Origin: Acanthornis magna
Lineage: Eukaryota > Chordata > Aves > Passeriformes > Acanthizidae
Length of the DNA stretch: 64,000 nucleotides
Assembly (NCBI GenBank): GCA_036785705.1
Contig: JAWUZG010000001.1
Span: forward strand, 9,796,001 to 9,860,000
Direction of reading: 5' to 3'
Every line of letters starts with the position of its first letter. Positions within the stretch are counted from its first letter, which is position 1. Shown here piece by piece: positions 26,001-39,444 of the stretch. The position numbers and the translations under genes were made by a program. The notes under the pieces are model-generated. The model was given only the letters and a program-made list of their open reading frames with translations. It had not been told where the DNA came from and ran no database searches.

Positions 26001-28096
26001 TGGTTGGAAAGAAAGGGGAAAGAGAGGGATCTTTATCAAAAATCTAAGCCTTCTGATAAGAAAACATCAATTCATCAAAACCCCACTTCTCAAAACGCTG
26101 AGAAAGGTGCAAAACGTCACAAAAACGAAGTTGCTCTAAAAGTGTGATCAATGCCGTCACCATAACTTGAACTTAGGAGACACAAAAGTAGACCTGAGGG
26201 CTTCTGAAAGTGAATTAAGGGGGAGGAGGTGGTGACTGAAACCAGTACAGGGAATAGGGGAAGAGAAATTTGTGGAGAAAAAATGGGGAGTGATGAGGGT
26301 GAGGGGCCTACAGCTGGAGAAAATAGCCAAGAGGAGGTGGTGAAAAGCAGGAGATGGGATCTGCACCTGTAGCCTGAGAACCCAAGAAAGGTTCAGTATG
26401 AGGGACTCGCACAGTGACTGGGGAGAGAGACCAGGTGTGAAACCCAACAACAAAGTGTGGGTCAGCCTCGTGCTGGTCAACAGCCACAAAGGCAGCCCAC
26501 TGTGGACTCTTAGTCCACCTTCTAAATGAAGAGAACGGTGTTTGTGTGATGGATATGAAACATTCCTGTCTGCAAAACACATGGATAGGAATACATGGAT
26601 TAGCAAATAACTCTAGTTTATTTTGTGAAAGCCTAGGAAATGGCTTAATGAAAAAGAAGTCATATTGGGGATGGGAAACACCATGGAAGTTATCCTCTGG
26701 TGCTGTTTTGCTCTGCCCTTCTTTCTGTACAATGGCTGTGGTCACAAAATGTGTTTCTAAGAATCATGAGGCCCTCAGTTCAATTTTACAGCAAAAATCA
26801 CGGAGAGCCGCTGACTGCAACCCCTGCACCCTCAGCCCACACGTGCTGCTGTGCTCATTTGCTAACCAGGCTGGTTCAGTGGGCACACAGGCTGGCCCCA
26901 TCCCACCAGTGCCACCATCTCTGGGAAGCTTTGGTGTTATTTCCTCGGGAGGGGAGGGGGTGCAGCAGCCTTTTCAAGAGGAGGCTTTCATTTTGCACGA
27001 CAAGTTTTTGCGAGGGCCCTGGAGCTGGTGCCTCCCATGGGACAAGGAACAGCAGTGCCCCTGGCAATGCCAGGAGCTCTCTCGAGGAGGAAGCGGGTCA
27101 GGAAGAAGGAGGCTGGGAAAGATTCTGCTGAAATTATACCGTAGGTGGAGGTAGCAGCATAACAGGAAAGACAAAATGGGTTTTGAAACACAGTTATAGT
27201 CAAATATTTCTAAGAAATTCATGCTGTTCTTTTGAACATCATTTTCACTGTTTCCAGTGTTACATGCCACACATGCTGCATACTATTATAGAATCTATTA
27301 ATCGGTGTAAATAATTGCATAAAATTTGCCTTACATTCTCTCGAGGGACTGATCTACTCTCCAAAAAGGCACATGTATCTTGACTGATATTCAAAATACT
27401 CAAAATATAGCCAATGCATCTAAACTGTAAAAGCAGAAGAAGAGCCAGTGGTGGAAGGGGATCATCTCAGGAGATACCTGCCACTGACTGGTCTTACCTA
27501 TTTTGGCTGCTCTTCAGCACCAGCTAAATGTTACTAAGAGGGCTGATATAAACAGAAATTCCACAGAATTTGCAGCTACTGTTGATGACATCCACAGAGT
27601 ACAAGAAGGAATTGATAAAGGCAAAGATCTTTGATGCCCCACACACTGTTTAGGTGTGTCAAGACATACCCACTGTGTAAAACTGCAGTTTTGCACACCA
27701 TAAAGAAAACAGAAAATAATCCTGGTATGTGAAATGGGATCCCCACAGACAGTGGACTTCCTGAAATGAGACTTTTTTGCATCAAAGCAATGACAGGCAT
27801 TTTTTTAGGTTCTTCTCAAGGTCAAAGTCAGTTCCATGTAGTACTGTAATATTACATCATCGCCTGAGTCATGGCTGCAAACCTTCCTCTTAGGAAATAA
27901 ATGGAAATAAATTATTTATACTGAAGTAATGCTTTTGGGGTTTTTTTTTGCTTCCCTCCTAAAAAATATACCAGGCTCTGCAAGTCAGGTGCGCACTGGC
28001 ACTTTCAGAGAGGCCTCTGTTCCCTCACAGTGCTGCAGGATCCTGATGGAGACTAACATCAACACAGCAAAGGCTGTCAACATCTCTCTGCATTTA
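23081..28096. other. Unique sequence, two GC-rich patches, no gene recognised
   Basis: About 5 kb. GC-richer patches at 24817-25380 and 26157-27154 produce many overlapping open frames on both strands, including the longest in the window (202 codons, plus, 26546-27154). Several frames are open at once in the same DNA, as expected from low stop density rather than coding. No domain or motif is recognisable. An A12 run lies at about 25736-25747 next to a short TA repeat. No transposon was recognised. Confidence 0.5.
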
Positions 28097-28500
28097 CAGA
28101 ATATGCTGGATTGGATGGGACCCATAAGAATCATCAAAGTCCAACTCCTGGCCCTGCACAGCACCATTCTCAAGAGTCACACCATTTGCCCAAGAACATT
28201 GTCCAAAGGCTTCTTGAACTCTGTCAGGCTGGTGCTGTGACCACTTCCCTGGGGAGCCTGTTCCAGGGACCGACCACCCTCTGGGTGAAGAACCTTTTCC
28301 TAATATCCAACCTAAACCTCCTCCGACTCAACTTCAGGCCATTCCCTCAGGTCCTGTCACTGTCACCACAGAGCAGAGATCAGTGCCTGCCCCTCCTCTT
28401 CCCTCATGAAGAAGTTGTAACTGCAATGAGGTCTCCCCTCAGTCTCTTCAACACATGGAAGATGCTCTTTGTCCCTTCCCAAGTTGGTCCCCTTTTTTAG
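28097..28500 (-). mobile_element. CR1 LINE 3' fragment (antisense)
   Basis: Antisense CR1 3' end. The left tail is 'agaatcatcaaagtccaact' followed by 'cctggccctgcacagcacca', then 'ttgaactctgtcaggctggt', 'gaccacttccctggggagcc', 'gtgaagaaccttttcctaat' and 'caggtcctgtcactgtcacc'. The blocks and their order match the older CR1 type with the 'cttgaactc' segment rather than the type at 54.4 kb. The right edge fades between about 28480 and 28580. A 129-codon frame on the plus strand across it is incidental. Confidence 0.88.
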
Positions 28501-31500
28501 GCAATGGGATCTTTCTGCAACCCTCACGCAGCACCAAACATAAGTGACCCATCTGGGCACCTAGTCCTGTCAGGGCACAGATAATACCCAGTCCAAATCC
28601 TCAAAATACCAGACCACTCCTGAAATGCCTGAAATTTAACAGATTAAATTTCTAGTAAGAAGAGAATAAGCCTTGATGCCTTATTTAAAGGCAACTGTTA
28701 AGACCCCTCAGTGATTGGAAATCTATAAATACTAAGGTGGAGTTTTACATGTATGCATTCCAAATAGTGTGCTGATAAATGTGCTTGTAAGTGAATGGTG
28801 GAGAACGCATTCTCACAAGAATACAGAAAGCGTACACACTGAATTGCACCCAGAACCTTATTACCAAAACAGAAATTTTTAAAAGACTAGTGAAATACAT
28901 GTTGACATCAAACTAATTTTTACTGCTCGCAGACATACTTTGCTTTCAAAAGAACAAGAAAATTGAGAAATTCATAATTATACAGCTTTTTCAAATATGA
29001 ACGCCAGACAGACACGCAAGAACAGTATGAATCACAGGTCTACACATCATTCAGCAACAACAAAAGCAGAAAACCCACAGGATTCTTACTCATACTGGTT
29101 TTGATTTTTCCCAAGTAGGTGGAAGAAAGCAGAAAAAAGACGTTTCAGCATGGTTAAGTAAACAGACATGCAGTCTTACAGCTGAAAGTATTCTCACTCA
29201 GGTATTGGTTTTCTGAAGCCCACAACCAAAGCACTAAATTCACAGTAACACACCAGCGAGCTTTTCTTGAAGGTCTACAGAACAGCACCATCTGTAATCT
29301 GGGATGCCCTCACCAGTAATTCCAGTTAGCAATTACTCTCAGAAGGAGGGGAGCAAAAATGCACAAGTTTTGAACTTTGTTCTAGACAGCTTAAAAATCT
29401 GATCTGGCCCTGCTTTGTGCTACAGGATAGTGTCAGTGCTTCTGCCCCATGCTCCATCGAATCTCTGTCTTTACAGCTTTTCAAATCCTTTCCTAAATTG
29501 GTAATGAGCAACAGAGAACTGAAAATAGATTGCAGATGTGTGGCAAGATGTCCGTAACATGATATCCAGAGGCATCATTTGTCATTGATGCAAAGAGTAG
29601 CCCACCAGCCTTCTGAAAGGACTATTTGCAGAGACATTACTTATATTTTTGAAAGTTCATAACAAAACAGTGATGGTGACATCAGCAGCAATATAAAAAG
29701 TGTTTATTCTTGTATTCCTAAACTATAAAGGATTGGTCACAATTGTTTACATGGTCCAAGATTCTTCAGAGCTCCCACCTCACTAAAAGTGAAGAGTCCA
29801 GTGGTTAGACCTGTGAACAGACTTCCAATGTGAGACCCAAGACTCTGACTTCCTAGGTATCAAAATCCCTAATTTAAATACATTTCTGACCATATTCAAA
29901 GCCAGAAACTTGGCCATGTTGAACAGAGAGGTGCTTTGTTCCAGCTGGCATCACCAAACGTGTTGGCACAGCCCAGAGACCTGACAGAGGAGGTAAGACT
30001 GGCTGCTGTCGTAGCAGCCTGCTTATAACCAACAGATGGGCAATTAAGGCTCTCACCTAGGTAAGAGGATTCAATTTCCCAATGAAATATTGGTTTTAAA
30101 TATTTTAATCTCCAGTGCCCGTGTGGCCCAGCCACTGTCCCTTAGCTGCAGGCGTTGAATTTTGTATGGGAAAGCAGTGAATAGCAGCTGGCACAGAGAG
30201 AGGCACATCCTCTCCTCCTTTTGGGGCAGCCTCCTTGGAAGGAGAAGATGGAGGTTTCAGTCAGTGGCCCAGTGAATATGTGCTACTGCTAAATAAAGCT
30301 CCAGAGAACATCACATCTATTTATGTCACCCCGTTTAGGCTGTAAATCTCCCCCTAATGTTGATGTTTAAAACAGACCAGATGAATCACACTCCAGAAAT
30401 GTCTGATTCTCCTCACTGACTATAAAGGGAGCCTAGACTGTAAAGCTCAGCTGTAGATGTCAACACCGAAGATGGCTAAACTGAGATTATTCCCACCAAG
30501 ACCCATTCACACAGAGTAACTTAATTATCCAATTTCTATTAAAATGTCCAACTATTGCCCATATCAGAGGGAACAGAGCGGGAATTAGGCATCCCAGAGC
30601 CCAGAGCTCACTCGAGGACACAAGAGACAGTGACTATCTTTATCTTCATTCTTGTGTTATGCCAAATATAGCACTAATGCTTAGCAACTTAGCAAGCCCT
30701 TGTAGTACCAAAACACTCCAAAGGGTATCAGCAAATGTCTGTTATTCCATTTGATAATTCACAGAGGCCTGAATAGTATTAATGGAGTTTAAGCAGTAAA
30801 AACAATAGCCTGCATATGAAACAAAATCTGTTTCACTAAAATGTACATCAGCTATGTCTCTAAAAATTAAACCACTGAATTAAATTGTGTACCATAGCCA
30901 AAACAAGAATAATAATCTAAAAACCATTTCCTACAATGATTGAAGAGGACAATTTTTTATAGTTTTAGCTTACGAAACACAAACAAAATCATATTATTTA
31001 CTGAAATGCACCTCTGGGCAACAAAATATTGTTAATATGAGAGTTACTAGCATAACATAACAGCCAGTAAAATATGCTTTAACAGTATTTCCATGATGGT
31101 TAGACTCAAATGATTGTGAAGCGTATTTTGTCAGTGATCGTATATTATTTCTCTTATACAAAGTCCCAGGAGCAGATGGGAAGAGATGATGGTCATTCCC
31201 AGACCTCACCAGGTACATAGGGCATGAAAAAAGCCTGGTTACTGGTATATGGTGGACCTTTTTTGTGTCCTTATTCAGCAGCCACCATTCTCCTTATTAA
31301 GTTTCGAATTCAAATTCTGTCATGCTTCCATGAAATGCGTAGACACAAATTTTTTCTTAAAAACAGATTAAGTTTAATTGTGATTACCTTTTTATTACTC
31401 TAAACCTGAGAATATTGACCCCCATTTTGAAACCTAACCTTATTTTTCATGCCTTTTAAGTTTATGTGAGGTTGCCTGTTTGATACCCATACATGAAAAT

Positions 31501-31884
31501 TTCATATTGTTGGCTGTGCTCTCAATAAATTATTTAGAAGGTTTGAATATTACTACACTGTGAGGATTTTCAGAAGAGTTTGGTAAATCCTTTTTTTCTG
31601 CTGTCCTCAAAAGACAAACAGCCTCTCAGTACACATTTAACAATAGCTTTATAAAAGAAAATGAAGGCTGGTTTGAAAAGAGTAAGTATAATTATCTACT
31701 AGGAATTTATCAGTAATATCTAAATATTTGCAAGTACTTTTGTCTTAATTCTAGTTAAGGAAGCACGCTGTCTAAAACCAGATTGTTGAACATGTTTACC
31801 TCAGGCTAAAATAACACAAATCCTCTTACAGACACATGAATTATGATAAGCATACATCGTGAAATGCAGGAGTTCAAGTGATGC
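28501..31884. other. Unique sequence, no gene seen
   Basis: About 3.4 kb of AT-rich unique DNA without recognised repeats. The part at 30300-30560 is notably free of simple sequence and includes AATTA and TAATTA-like cores ('taacttaattatccaattt'). It may be a conserved non-coding segment, but nothing in the sequence proves it. Confidence 0.5.
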
Positions 31885-32120
31885 TGGAGAGCAAGGAAGC
31901 ATCTGGCTGCCCATGGCTTGAAAAGGTGCACTGTTCACTGGGTGAACAACTGGCTGCATGGCTGAGCCCAGAGGGTGCTGGCCAGCTGCAAGTGGTGTTC
32001 CCCAGACTCGGTATTGGGGCCACTCCTCTTTAGCATCTTTATCAATGACCAGGGCAAGGGGACTAAATGAACCCACAGTCACTTCATACTTTTACAGATT
32101 CAGGTGACAAGGAGCTCCAC
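31885..32120 (+). pseudogene. CR1 LINE reverse-transcriptase fragment, degraded
   Basis: A short sense-strand CR1 ORF2 piece. 'ttcactgggtgaacaactgg' and 'ctgcatggctgagcccagag' match the segment before the palm motif. 'caagtggtgttccccagact' and 'ctctttagcatctttatcaa' match the VPQGS...LF-I-FIND segment. The part between them is shortened compared with intact CR1, and the frame is broken downstream, where the catalytic box should be ('cttttacagattcaggtgac' is its likely remnant). It is too short to assign to a subfamily. Confidence 0.8.
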
Positions 32121-34509
32121 CATTTAATTACATAATGTATGAAAATGTATTTCCTTTATTTTTATGCTTTCTTTTCTCTGAATTCTTGTATTTTCTGTAT
32201 CAGTGAAACATTTGCTTTATCAACAGAGTTCAACATTTATAGATAACTTTCACAACTCTCTCAACTATCCCTTTTCCAAAACTGAGGAAACTTACTTTAG
32301 CTTCCCATTACACAGGAAGATGTCCTCTCTATCATCTACTTTTACTATAGTTTTTCCAAGCAGAGGTAATCAGATTTATCCTTAAGAGAGAAATCTGGGC
32401 ATAATGCTGTATTGCACACCCAGCAGTAAAAATGATGCTGGTTGTTTCGTCTTCACTCCTTTCCTCATAATTCCTAAGGTCCCATGCGGTGATTTTTTAT
32501 TATTCATGCTTAGCATCAAGGTAATATATTTTGAAATTTACTCTGAATATCCTGTTCCACAAGTTCTGCCTTATTTTTGCCTGTGTTCCCCACCACCACC
32601 ACCTTCATCTTTCAGTAACACAGCATTAAACTTTACTACCTTGAACAGCAAGGCATATGATGCTGTTACCTTCCTAATAAGTTCCTATTATCATTTTTGC
32701 CACTTTTAACTTCAGCCACGAAGCCACAACAACACTTCTTCCTCATCAACCACAGTTGTCCCTCCTCAGAGTGGATTCTTTGAGAGATATAATTCCAGTG
32801 AAAGGTGGCATCGTCTCATAGGTTAGATCATGAGCAAGAGAAAGCAATAAAGTTTCTGACTCCACTTATCTTCCTTAAACTAGAGTTTAACAAGATTGCT
32901 TAATAGACTGCAGAAATGAAAGTCCTTAAATCACCTGGTGCTTTGCAGTCTAAATACCCTGGGCATCTGATGTAGCAGCTGGACAAGGGACACAAAGGTA
33001 TGTTTTTTAATACCAGACTTGGGATTCATCTGCCTGGGTGTGAGTATGCAGAACATCATCCTCCTCACCCAAACTGCTCATCTCAGAGTCCTTCCTGTAC
33101 AACAGAAATGGTTGTACAGCCAGCAGAGCCTGAGTTGCAGCCTGTCCAGACCCAAAGCAGTTCCCAGGTCAGGCTCTGGGAAGGTTGGCTATAGACCCTG
33201 GGGAGCAGCGAGGCAAGAGTGCACAGGAGTCCTGATTAGGGGGGAGAAAATAGAGAAAATTAGCGTGGAAAAGTGAAGACTGAAACACACTGAAAGTTGC
33301 TGAGAGCCCTGAACAGAAGGAAGAGGACCAAAATACATCATGCTGTATTATTATGGGAAGGGACACAAGAGTTCAAAAATGTGATTTAATTTTGTATGCA
33401 TGATTCATGCAACAAAATAATTCTGCTTAAGTACAGTCCCTCATTTGGTTGGTGAAGAATGCTATTAAAAAAAACTAGACAACCCCCATCCATAAACTGG
33501 AACAATACTACTAAATAGCCTAGAGATTGATTGACATTTTAAGTTAAAGGATGGATCAAATGAGGATTTAGATGGGAAAAATATAGTAGGGTTTATACTA
33601 AATATAAAGCAGTATTTATACTGAATTCTGGCATATGTATGACTAGGCTGTAACAAATGTTAATACAATCCTTTGACCATACACTGTATATTAATACTGC
33701 AAGGTCAAATCAATAAAAAAATATCTGTTTCCAAAGATTCAAATAAAAACAAATGGAAAAGAATCTGAAAAAAATAAGAAAAACATTCACTAGTCCTCTG
33801 ACATTTATAAACATCTAATGAAAATTGAGTCAGAAGAATGAAAATAATGTGCTTAAGAAATAAAACACCTAAAGTAAGAGCAATATCAAAGCTCAGTGGC
33901 ATCTGTTTGTCTCATCTTTATGGTTATGTGGCTAAATGGGTCAGAGGCAGAGATGGGGACAGTCATACAATGCATATGCTTATCCTTTACAGTGTATTTC
34001 TTCACAGTGTGGTTTGTGAAGCTGAGCATCCCAAGTAACTGACAGGAAGGGTATATCTGTAGGTACATTGCTTTATGAAGAGCTGCTGGTTCTTTGTGTT
34101 GGGTTTTGTATAATGGTCAGCTACTGAACAAGAAAGACAGAGGGCTGGAACAGCGGCACTGTGGCGGGTTGTGATTATGAAACACTTGACAGGGCTCTGG
34201 GGGAAAATCCACGAAGTGCCTTCTCTCTATTTTGCTTAGGCAAAGGGTTGGATCTGAAGATTAAAAAAAAGATTCCTTCCAGGCTCCTGTTTCTAGACAG
34301 GTAACAGATACTTTACCATCTTTAAATGTTCACAGAAAAGTCTGACTCCAACATTCTGGTTAGGCAACCAGCCAAACCATGCACACACAGAAAAATACAA
34401 CTGCAGCACAATGACTTGTGTTGAACTTGTCATTATCGGTTAGTTGCTTGTTAAATACTTTATAAATACAGCAAATTCCCAAGTGGTAGCTTTCTGTTCT
34501 TTAAAAATG
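32121..34509. other. Unique sequence, no gene seen
   Basis: AT-rich DNA with a slightly GC-richer patch at about 33000-33200 carrying chance open frames. No repeat family, RNA gene or splice-bounded exon was recognised. Confidence 0.55.

Positions 34510-34551
<42 letters not shown>
34510..34551 (+). repeat. Poly(A) homopolymer, 42 bases
   Basis: An uninterrupted run of 42 A. Upstream sequence (about 34440-34509) shows no LINE tail, no AATAAA just before the run and no recognisable cDNA. A processed pseudogene origin is possible but not supported. The run length is prone to sequencing and assembly error. It creates a spurious polylysine frame on the plus strand. Confidence 0.95.
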
Positions 34552-34554
<3 letters not shown>

Positions 34555-35534
34555 TGGAACAGTGGTTTTTTTCCCTGGTGTGCACAACTACCCCAGATAA
34601 CACCAGTAAAAATTCCCCAAGCAAATAATGGATTTTTAACAAATCACTTCATGTCCTCTTTCCATACTGAAATTCCTTCTGCTCTGCACATCCCAGTGAA
34701 AGCGATAAGTATTCACAGCCATGTCCCTGCTATGACTCATATCTTGTTAGAACAAAAAGAGGCACTTGGCTCTCTGGAAAATAAATCCCACAGCCGCCTG
34801 CCTTGGATTGCTGCAAGCCTACAGCTCCCTGGCTTGTGCACTGTTGTGTCACAGAGGTCTTCATGTCCCACAGGAGACAATTACTAAGAAGTACCTCCAG
34901 AATAGGTGATGTTCTGCATATTATTATAGGCGGGGGAAAGGGCTAAAATGGTAAATATATTTAAAAAGGCTCAAAAAGCACAGTTACACTGTGGGAAGCT
35001 CAGTCCCCTGACAAGCTAAGCTGTTCAACTACCACAGCCACTCTCCTAGAGAGGAGGTTATTAGTGATAGGAAAAGCTAAATGAATCGCCAGAATAACTT
35101 GTATTGGTATCCTTAGCAAGAAGCCAAGCTAGCCAAGAGCCATGATAACTAGCAGATCTGTGCCAGAAAAAAACATGAAGAGGTTTTTGATCTTCCTAGC
35201 TTTTCTTCATTAGTTTGTCAACGAAAATTTTAAGAGTGAAACAAAGAAATCAGGCAGGCCCCCTCAAAAACCCCCCACCAAATCAAACTAAATAAACAAT
35301 TGGCAGAGTTAATCAAGTCTATTTGATTGAAACATCACTGACTGGACAAACACAACATAACATTGGGAACACAACACAGTTAAACCCATAGACCTCAGCT
35401 GGTCATTCTGTCTCCTGCTCTGTGGCATGTCTTCACATCACTGAATGTTGTTACCAAATAAGCTCCCAGTAACGCCAGACACCTATAATAGTACAGGCCA
35501 TTAATGCAAGTGTACCAGCTGGTCAAAATCTTAC

Positions 35535-35606
35535 CTAAATGGTGAAGTTCTTCTTTCAACTTCCTGTTCCAGTGCAAAATCAGACAGACAGTTTTATCAG
35601 ATTCCT
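35535..35606 (-). other. Weak exon-like segment
   Basis: On the minus strand 72 bp are open (phase 1 to phase 1) and end at a strong GTAAGA donor after CATTTAG. The predicted peptide has an ordinary protein-like composition, with a LHWNRKLKEELHHL stretch. The acceptor is poor: an earlier AG (CCTTAG) lies 14 bases upstream and the pyrimidine tract is interrupted. No protein family was recognised. Confidence 0.15.
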
Positions 35607-38600
35607 CTCAGGAATTACTAAGGTCAAGGCAGAAGTGACACTGATACGTTGTGATGGGTATCACCCCCAATATGGTTTCCCACAGGGCAACTAGGAGGAG
35701 AAAATACTCCAGGTATTTTCAGATACCTACACTTGGAAAAAAATTCTGAGCAACCAGTGAAAAGAAACATGTGCCTAAATATGTAAGAGGAACATCTAAC
35801 GCTCTGTTCCGACTCCTGGCTCACCAAGTAACATCACGGTCAATCTGCAATGCCTTGAATAAGAGAAACTTTCTGTGTAGGGGAAGACTCTATAACGCAG
35901 ATTTAGACTCTTTAACAGCAGATTTTGAATTTGGACTCCATGAGAAGTCAAACGTTTTGAGAAAACTATGGCAGAATTCTCTGGTTCACTCTCAAGGTCT
36001 CTCTCTAATTCAGCAGTTAAAGCACAGAGGAATGGCCACCCACCAATAAAAGCAGTCATGCCACTTCATACACCACAAAGATCTAGCTATGAAGAAATTA
36101 GGTATAAATAAATATAAGTAGCATGCACCTGGGAAACCATATATTCAATACTGACTTCCACTTCTGTCTTTTAAGTTCTACAGTCAATTCAAAGAATTAC
36201 CCTGACATCTGTCTAACCCTCTCAGTGTTGCACACAGAAGAATGAGTAAGAAGAACCAGGTAAGCAGAGTACAGAAAAATGGATGTGGATATGAATGTGG
36301 TCTATGCATCAGCTGGGATGCACTGTATGCTGAACTTTCAAAATATGGAATAGGCAGAAGTCAGCAAGAATTCAGTGAAATATATTTAAAAATCCACACA
36401 ACAAAGAGTGTTTTAGGAATCCACCTCTGTTCATCTTTAACCACATTAGTTCAGAGGCAAATGCATTCTCCTAAGATCTTAAGAAACTTGGATTTTGCAA
36501 TTTTGCTAAATAAGCTTCTTCAACAAATAATAGGAATAGTGCAGTGCCAATATTATGTGAACATTTATTGTTATCTTGAATGTGAAAAGATGGAATAATG
36601 AAGGGCTTTTAGGAGGCTGAAATGATTAGAATTTCATAAATGATACAATATTCTTACTATGACATTTTCAGTGCAAATCAAATACTTTGATCTCCTCCAG
36701 TATCATTTCAGCTTGGAATTGAATATTTCAGTTAATTTTGTTAAACTGAAATGAATAAAACCCTATTTTTATCTAAATCAACATTTTAATGTCCTTTCCA
36801 CACACTTTGTGCCAGGTGCTCCTTCCACCTCGGGGTGGAGAGGTACTTCACTGTGCTTAAACTTTTTCAGTCTAGTTAATACATCCAGCCTTCCAATAAA
36901 GGCAGTAAGATCCTAATCACAGACTTTGTGACACTACATACCAAGAAAATGCAATTTAATCTTGAGGTGACAAAGAACAACGTGAATTTGATATTCAATT
37001 CAATTAATTTGAAAACAAAAGTACAAAAAAACCACCTTTTGAGTCAAACTCCCCTTTTCGAAAATTTTGTTTTCCAAATAAAAGAGTCAAGAAAAATGGT
37101 AGATTTTTTTTCAAGTAAGGTTTTCATTTTACAAAAGCTGCATTTTCTACTATAAATCATTCCTGCTGGAACTGTTTTTATTCCATTTCCTAGAGAGCAA
37201 AGGGGCACTTTGCCTCTACTTGAGTGTATTGTAATGCCTCCTTATGACTTTTTTTTTCTCTTTCACATCTGACATATTTTTCCTTATTGCTAACCCTGAA
37301 ATAAACATGGCTAAACACAGTTTTCCTGTGAGCTCACATACAAAAGTAGTTTGGGCAATGTATTCATTTTGCTGTTTATATTATCCTGTCAAAAACAAGG
37401 AGAACTTGGCAGTTTCTCAAGTCTTGAAGAATGAAGTCAAAATGAAACCAAGCTATCATTAGGCAGTGTCTCTGAGCACACTACTGTAGAGCTGCAGGAC
37501 TTGTCTCAGAGCTCAAGATGAGATCTACCTTCAAAATCCCTCAGAAAAAAAGTCATATACATTATATATTATGTGATTCATGCTGTTTTTAGCCTTTCAC
37601 TTTCTCACTCAAGGACAACTTCCATGTCCCTCATCTTTGTAATGAGACAGAGTGTGCAACCTTCTCCCCTTTGCATTCCCACAGGTCTGCAAGGGCAAGG
37701 AGAAATACGTGCTACAGAGACATATTACATCTAACTATCTCAGAAAGACAGCAAAAAATTCCAGCCATTTAAGTCAAGAAAACACTCTTGGAATCGATAT
37801 TTTTGGATGCACAACAGGGTATTAACCTGTACCATTGTTGTGCTCATCCTCTTCTCTGTTAAACTTCAAGTTTGCTTTTTGCAGCAACCAGAACTCTGCT
37901 TTGTACTGTAGAGAAGCACTCTTCAAAAGGGAAAAGCACTGCATCGAAGCAAGATCTCTACCTTGGACCACAGCAAATTGCTTGGCAGTCCTTTTATTAT
38001 ATTCAAGGCGTTCTCAGGCAGCTGGGCCTCATTACAAGCAATGGCGCTTTAGCCATTAACTTCAGAGAGATCAGGATAAAGAACCAAATGCAATGACGAT
38101 AATTTAAAGCATGTTAAGCAAGAAAATGAAATCGTGTGGAGCACTGCTAATGCTGTATGCTAAGCGTGCTTCCTGGTGAGTGCTGGAAGACCATATATGC
38201 TTTGGGACAGATGCTCCGACAGAGTTTTTGTTTTCCTTCCGGCCCCATGGGGGCCCTGCGATGCCACAGCAGAATGAACAGCTAAAAGATGAGGTCCATC
38301 CCTCCCCTCCTCACTGCACCAATCCCGGGGAGGAAATACTCCCAGGCGGAGCAGTGTTGCAGAAAGTAGCTTCTGGGGAACAAAAAGGTGGTTAAGAAAT
38401 TATCCGTATAGGATTTGTTGATTTGTTTGTTGTGAGTTTTAGCAGCACCAGTGTTGTAAATTGGAAGATAAATGATGTTGGCATTTGGGGATAAGTTCAG
38501 ACTTAGAGCTAAGTCTCAAATAGATTTGTTGCCTTCCATAAAGATCTTACACTACCAGTAAACACATGAGGCCATCTCACCACTACAGTTGGGTGTTTGG

Positions 38601-39391
38601 ATCGATTTGTGGTTCAGCAGCCACATCCCAACGTGCCAGGCAGGGCTATGCCACGTCCCCCAGAGATACCAACCCTTGTTTTTCAGCTATTTAGTGCAAT
38701 TTGTTCACTGTGAACTAACACAGATAGAACCTGGTCCAAGTTTAACTTCAGATGAGTTCCAGGACTCACACAGCCTCAATCCTCCCCCCAAATATTTCCG
38801 CTTTTCTAAGGAAATGTGTAAGAGTTGCAAAGAAAAAAATTCCAGCTTTCATCCTACAGAGGTTGTATAAATTTTAACTGAGCCATATTTTTGTGAAAGG
38901 TGCACTTAAAAAAAGAATTTTAACAGCTGCTCTCAGACTAGGTGATTAATTTTGAAGTAGGTTCTATGAAAGAATGAACAATAACAGCCGAAGGTTGAGG
39001 CATTAATATTAACCTGTAATAAAAGGAATGATGTTTAAACCATTCCTAGAAATAAAAGATGAGTACCTGGTCCTACAGTGCTGGAAGAAGCACATAGCTT
39101 AAATTATATCCAATCAGGCAAAATACAGATATTAAACATTTATGAGCAGCTCTGATATATTCTGAATTAATCAGTTCTGCACATTTAAATGTTTTAATAT
39201 TTAATGCTGCTACCTCAACAGTCCTGAAGAAATATTAAACTTTTGTATAGTCCTTTAAAAGGAATAGCAAGAGATTTAACTACACAAAATCTGAATTGTG
39301 GCTGTAGGTTTTGTGCTGTGCTGTGTATTGTGGAGAACCACGATTATAATGTATTGAACTGCAACTGAAATTCTGAACATTTTCACTACAG

Positions 39392-39444
39392 ATGAAACAG
39401 AAATAAGGACAGTAATAACACAAGTAACAATTATTAAGCCAGGG
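39392..39444 (+). other. Weak exon-like segment
   Basis: On the plus strand the acceptor 'acattttcactacag' is followed by 53 bp and a strong GTAAGTAC donor. One frame (phase 1 to phase 0) is open and encodes ETEIRTVITQVTIIKPG. A 17-codon open frame is common by chance and the family is unknown. It lies on the opposite strand to the stronger candidate exon at 21965-22075. Confidence 0.15.

Noticed and set aside
26546..27154. Longest open frame in the window (202 codons, plus strand)
   Set aside because: It lies in a GC-rich patch where other frames on both strands are open too. It has no recognisable domain, biased composition or splice context, and is best explained by low stop density.
34444..34887. 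147-codon plus-strand frame with a polylysine run
   Set aside because: The run of lysines is simply the 42-A homopolymer read in frame; flanking sequence shows no protein similarity.
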